A stretch of 7,814 nt of DNA from Acidobacteriaceae bacterium. GTDB lineage: Bacteria; Acidobacteriota; Terriglobia; Terriglobales; Acidobacteriaceae. The notes under the pieces were generated by a model. That model was not told the origin of the DNA and made no database searches. It saw nothing but the letters and a program-made list of their open reading frames with translations. The position numbers and the translations under genes are program-made. Below are positions 5,760 to 7,814 of this stretch, piece by piece. Where the stretch lies: assembly GCA_003156495.1 (NCBI GenBank), contig PMHC01000194.1:1-7814 (forward strand). The letters run 5' to 3'. Each line of letters begins with the position of its first letter. The first letter of the stretch is position 1.

Positions 5760-5798
5760 GCCGCCAGAATGTGCGAAGAACGAACGTCTGCTGGCGGC
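5760..5798 (+). repeat. Inverted repeat in the fliE-fliF gap
   Basis: GCCGCCAG (5760-5767) pairs perfectly with CTGGCGGC (5791-5798) around a 23-base loop. The 122-bp gap is otherwise purine-rich. There is no T-run after the stem, so it is not an obvious terminator; it could be an RNA hairpin that protects or adjusts the fliF message, or a protein site. Confidence 0.4.
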
Positions 5799-5840
5799 GA
5801 GGGTTGCGAGGCGGCGGGAGAGTAGTGAGATAGAGGGACC

Positions 5841-7523
5841 ATGGCCACCGGAACACAGTTAGAAAAGAGCTCGTCGGCTGCACCGGGGAAGTTGCAGCCG
5901 GGCGGCAAGTGGTCGGGGCTATGGGGTATTGCGCGCGTACGCTGGGCCGGGATGGCTCCGGTGCAACGTAAGTGGGCGATTGCCGCCGCCGGTATGTTGT
6001 TAGTGCTTTTGGGTGGGCTGGCTTGGTATGGTCTGCGTACCGATTGGCGTACTCTTTACGTGAATCTTGACCCTGATGATGCGCGTCAGATGGGCCAACT
6101 TCTGTCGCAGGCCAAAATTCCCTTTGAAGCAACGCCTGATGGTTCCGGCATTCGCGTTCCGGCGGCGCAGTTGGACAAGGCCCGCCTTTTGACGGCGGCC
6201 AAAGGAAGCGTAAAAAGCGGACGGCTGGGTTTTGAACTTTTCGACAAACCCAATTGGGTTGGTTCGGAGTTTGACGAGCAGGTGAACTATCAGCGCGCCC
6301 TGGAAGGTGAACTCGAACATACCATTAGCACCATCGCCGACATTCAGTCGGCGCGCGTGCATCTAGTGATGCCGCACGATTCGCTCTTCCGCGATCAGGA
6401 TCGGCCGGCAAAGGCTTCGGTCGTGCTTAAACTGCGCCATCGTTCGCTGGCTGACGGCGAGCCGGATGCAATTCGCAATCTTGTGGCCTCGGCTGTTGAT
6501 GGTTTAACCGCCGATCATGTTGTACTGGTCGATGCCGATGGCAATATGCCGCTCGGACCCAAGACCGCCGAAGCGATGCAGTTGAATGCCGAGCAGGTTT
6601 TGGAAGATAAGTTGGTCTCAACGCTTGAACCGGTAACGGGGTCTGGAAATGTTCGCGCCTCGGTGACGCTCGACTACGATCCGGACTCAACCGACGAAAC
6701 GCAGGAAAACTACGATCCCGATCAGACAGTAACGCTTTCGATGCAGCGCAACGAGCAGTCGACTGGCGGCCAACAGGTGGCCTCCGGCGTTCCCGGCGCC
6801 GCCACCAATGCGCCGAATACACAGTCGCTGCCGGTTTATCCGCACGAGAGCACGCCGCCGCAGAACTCGAAGAGCGAATCGGGTACCTACGGCGCCTCGA
6901 AGACCGTTAAGCATCTGATCGAAGCGCCGGGACGCATTCGCCGCATGACCGCTGCTATTGTGGTCAACGACAGAATGTTGCAGCCGGCGACCAAAAACCG
7001 CGCGGCGGTCTGGCAACCGCGTTCGGCCGACGAGATACGCAATCTGACCGCGTTGGCGCAGGCGGCCGTCGGTTTTGATCCCGAGCGTGGCGACATGGTG
7101 ACGGTTCAGGATCTTTCCTTCGATGGCAACCGTCCGCAACCTCCGGCATCCCTATTCGATCAGATGCGGAAGAAGCTGGAGGATTCGCCGGTACTGGTCA
7201 AATACTCGGCCCTGTTACTCGGCTTGTTGATGATTATCGCTTTCGGGTTGAGGCCAGCGCTGCGCCGCGTCAGTGCTGTGCCGGAGAGAAAACTCTTGAA
7301 GGAAAAGGATCAGAAGAAGAGGGAACTGCCTGCGGGGGCGGCAACGGCCGCGGCGGTCGGAGCTGCGCAGGCTGCGACGCCATTGAACCCGCCTCCCGAG
7401 CCGCCTGCGCCCGATCCCGAGCAGCAACGCATGCAGGAGATCTTCGAACAGGTCACCGAACATGTAAAACTCGAACCGACGCACGCTTCGCGGCTTTTGC
7501 AAAGCTGGATTCACTCCGATTAG
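5841..7523 (+). CDS. fliF: Flagellar MS-ring protein FliF
   Basis: A 560-residue inner-membrane protein of normal FliF length that forms the MS ring, the base on which export gate, rod and rotor assemble. Two transmembrane helices are visible (about residues 45-66 and 452-473), enclosing the periplasmic part. Ring-building motifs include the hallmark FELFDKPNWVGSEFDEQVNY (131-150) followed by QRALEGELEHTI, and RVHLVMPHDSLF (172-183). Residues about 285-355 form a polar, low-complexity insertion at the place of the beta-collar. After the second helix comes a charged Ala/Pro-rich cytoplasmic linker, and the last 30 residues (EQQRMQEIFEQVTEHVKLEP, then ending LLQSWIHSD) are the FliG-binding segment. 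The ATG follows AGAGGGA (5832-5838) with only about three bases to the start, closer than usual. fliG starts 40 bp after the stop. Confidence 0.97.
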   Translation: MATGTQLEKSSSAAPGKLQPGGKWSGLWGIARVRWAGMAPVQRKWAIAAAGMLLVLLGGLAWYGLRTDWRTLYVNLDPDDARQMGQLLSQAKIPFEATPDGSGIRVPAAQLDKARLLTAAKGSVKSGRLGFELFDKPNWVGSEFDEQVNYQRALEGELEHTISTIADIQSARVHLVMPHDSLFRDQDRPAKASVVLKLRHRSLADGEPDAIRNLVASAVDGLTADHVVLVDADGNMPLGPKTAEAMQLNAEQVLEDKLVSTLEPVTGSGNVRASVTLDYDPDSTDETQENYDPDQTVTLSMQRNEQSTGGQQVASGVPGAATNAPNTQSLPVYPHESTPPQNSKSESGTYGASKTVKHLIEAPGRIRRMTAAIVVNDRMLQPATKNRAAVWQPRSADEIRNLTALAQAAVGFDPERGDMVTVQDLSFDGNRPQPPASLFDQMRKKLEDSPVLVKYSALLLGLLMIIAFGLRPALRRVSAVPERKLLKEKDQKKRELPAGAATAAAVGAAQAATPLNPPPEPPAPDPEQQRMQEIFEQVTEHVKLEPTHASRLLQSWIHSD

Positions 7524-7547
7524 GGCTCTCCTGTGGGCATGAAGCGC

Positions 7548-7556
7548 AGGAAAGGA
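7548..7556 (+). promoter_or_regulatory. Ribosome binding site supporting a TTG start for fliG
   Basis: AGGAAAGGA lies seven bases before TTG at 7564-7566. No in-frame ATG or GTG occurs before the conserved FliG N-terminus, so TTG is the best initiation codon. A nearby ATG at 7539 is in another frame and meets a stop after six codons. Confidence 0.65.
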
Positions 7557-7563
7557 TAACATT

Positions 7564-7814
7564 TTGGCAGAGCAGGAAAATCAGTCCGGAAGCGCAAAGC
7601 GGCGTCAGGCGGCGAATATTTCAGGGTTGCGCAAAGCCGCAATTCTGCTGATTGCCGTGGGTGAAGATCTTGCAAAGGACGTTCTGCGTGCGCTTCCCGA
7701 GGCTGATGTTCAGCGCATTACCGAGGAGATGGCCGACCTGCGCGGCGTGACTCCGGAGATGTCCGCCGAGGTGGTCGAGGAATTCTGGCAGCTACTCGAC
7801 ACACAGAACTTTTG
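7564..7814 (+). CDS. fliG: Flagellar motor switch protein FliG (N-terminal part, cut by window end)
   Basis: The first 83 residues of the rotor/switch protein that binds the FliF tail and transmits torque from the stator. After about 20 polar residues comes the FliG N-terminal domain: ISGLRKAAILLIAVGEDLAK (about residues 19-38), VLRALPEADVQRITEEMADL (about 40-59), then VTPEMSAEVVEEF, all matching the helices that dock on FliF. Middle and C-terminal torque-generating domains lie outside the window. The start is a TTG backed by a good ribosome binding site. It follows fliF by 40 bp in the standard order. Confidence 0.93.
   Translation, partial: MAEQENQSGSAKRRQAANISGLRKAAILLIAVGEDLAKDVLRALPEADVQRITEEMADLRGVTPEMSAEVVEEFWQLLDTQNF

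Noticed and set aside
5792..5807. Sigma-54-like promoter (TGGCGGC ... TTGC) upstream of fliF
   Set aside because: The GG and GC elements are 11 bases apart instead of the strict 10, and the -24 box overlaps the inverted repeat. Not good enough to call.
1..7814. CRISPR array, tRNA, rRNA, integrase or phage genes
   Set aside because: I saw no regularly spaced repeats, cloverleaf or rRNA sequence and no recombinase-like protein in any frame.

Overview
The window looks like chromosomal DNA from a flagellated, moderately GC-rich soil-type bacterium. Protein flavour, the Ala/Gln-rich style, purine-rich ribosome binding sites and an Arg/Gly-rich tail on a PNPase-like protein suggest Acidobacteriota. 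That placement is an inference from style, because there is no rRNA or other marker here.

Layout, all genes on the + strand. Positions 1-410 hold the 3' end of an S1-domain RNA-binding protein, most likely polynucleotide phosphorylase, closed by a strong intrinsic terminator (439-466). Positions 467-829 are non-coding. They contain a 118-bp element with 15/17 matching inverted ends that begin and end in TA (483-600, MITE-like) and a near-perfect sigma-28 (FliA) flagellar promoter (749-776). Next comes a single-domain-output diguanylate cyclase (830-1891), then a 320-bp gap without a gene. From 2212 onward the genes are closely spaced: an OmpR-type response regulator, a sigma-54-activator-type AAA+ protein with no DNA-binding domain, then the early flagellar basal-body genes flgB, flgC, fliE, fliF and the start of fliG, which runs off the window.

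How they work together: FliF forms the MS ring in the inner membrane, FliE links it to the rod, FlgB and FlgC are proximal rod proteins, and FliG is the rotor/switch protein that binds the FliF C-terminus. The two regulators sit directly upstream of flgB with gaps of 51 and 21 bp and are good candidates for controlling this operon. The diguanylate cyclase makes c-di-GMP, the usual signal for the motile-to-sessile switch. Its apparent sigma-28 promoter would place it in the late flagellar regulon, giving a possible feedback from flagellar assembly to c-di-GMP.

The most noteworthy items are the sigma-28 promoter on the diguanylate cyclase gene, the AAA+ activator that keeps GAFTGA but lacks the C-terminal helix-turn-helix, the MITE-like element, and a small G-rich tandem repeat between flgC and fliE. 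The flagellar structural genes themselves look ordinary and intact. I found no wholly new system that I could defend.
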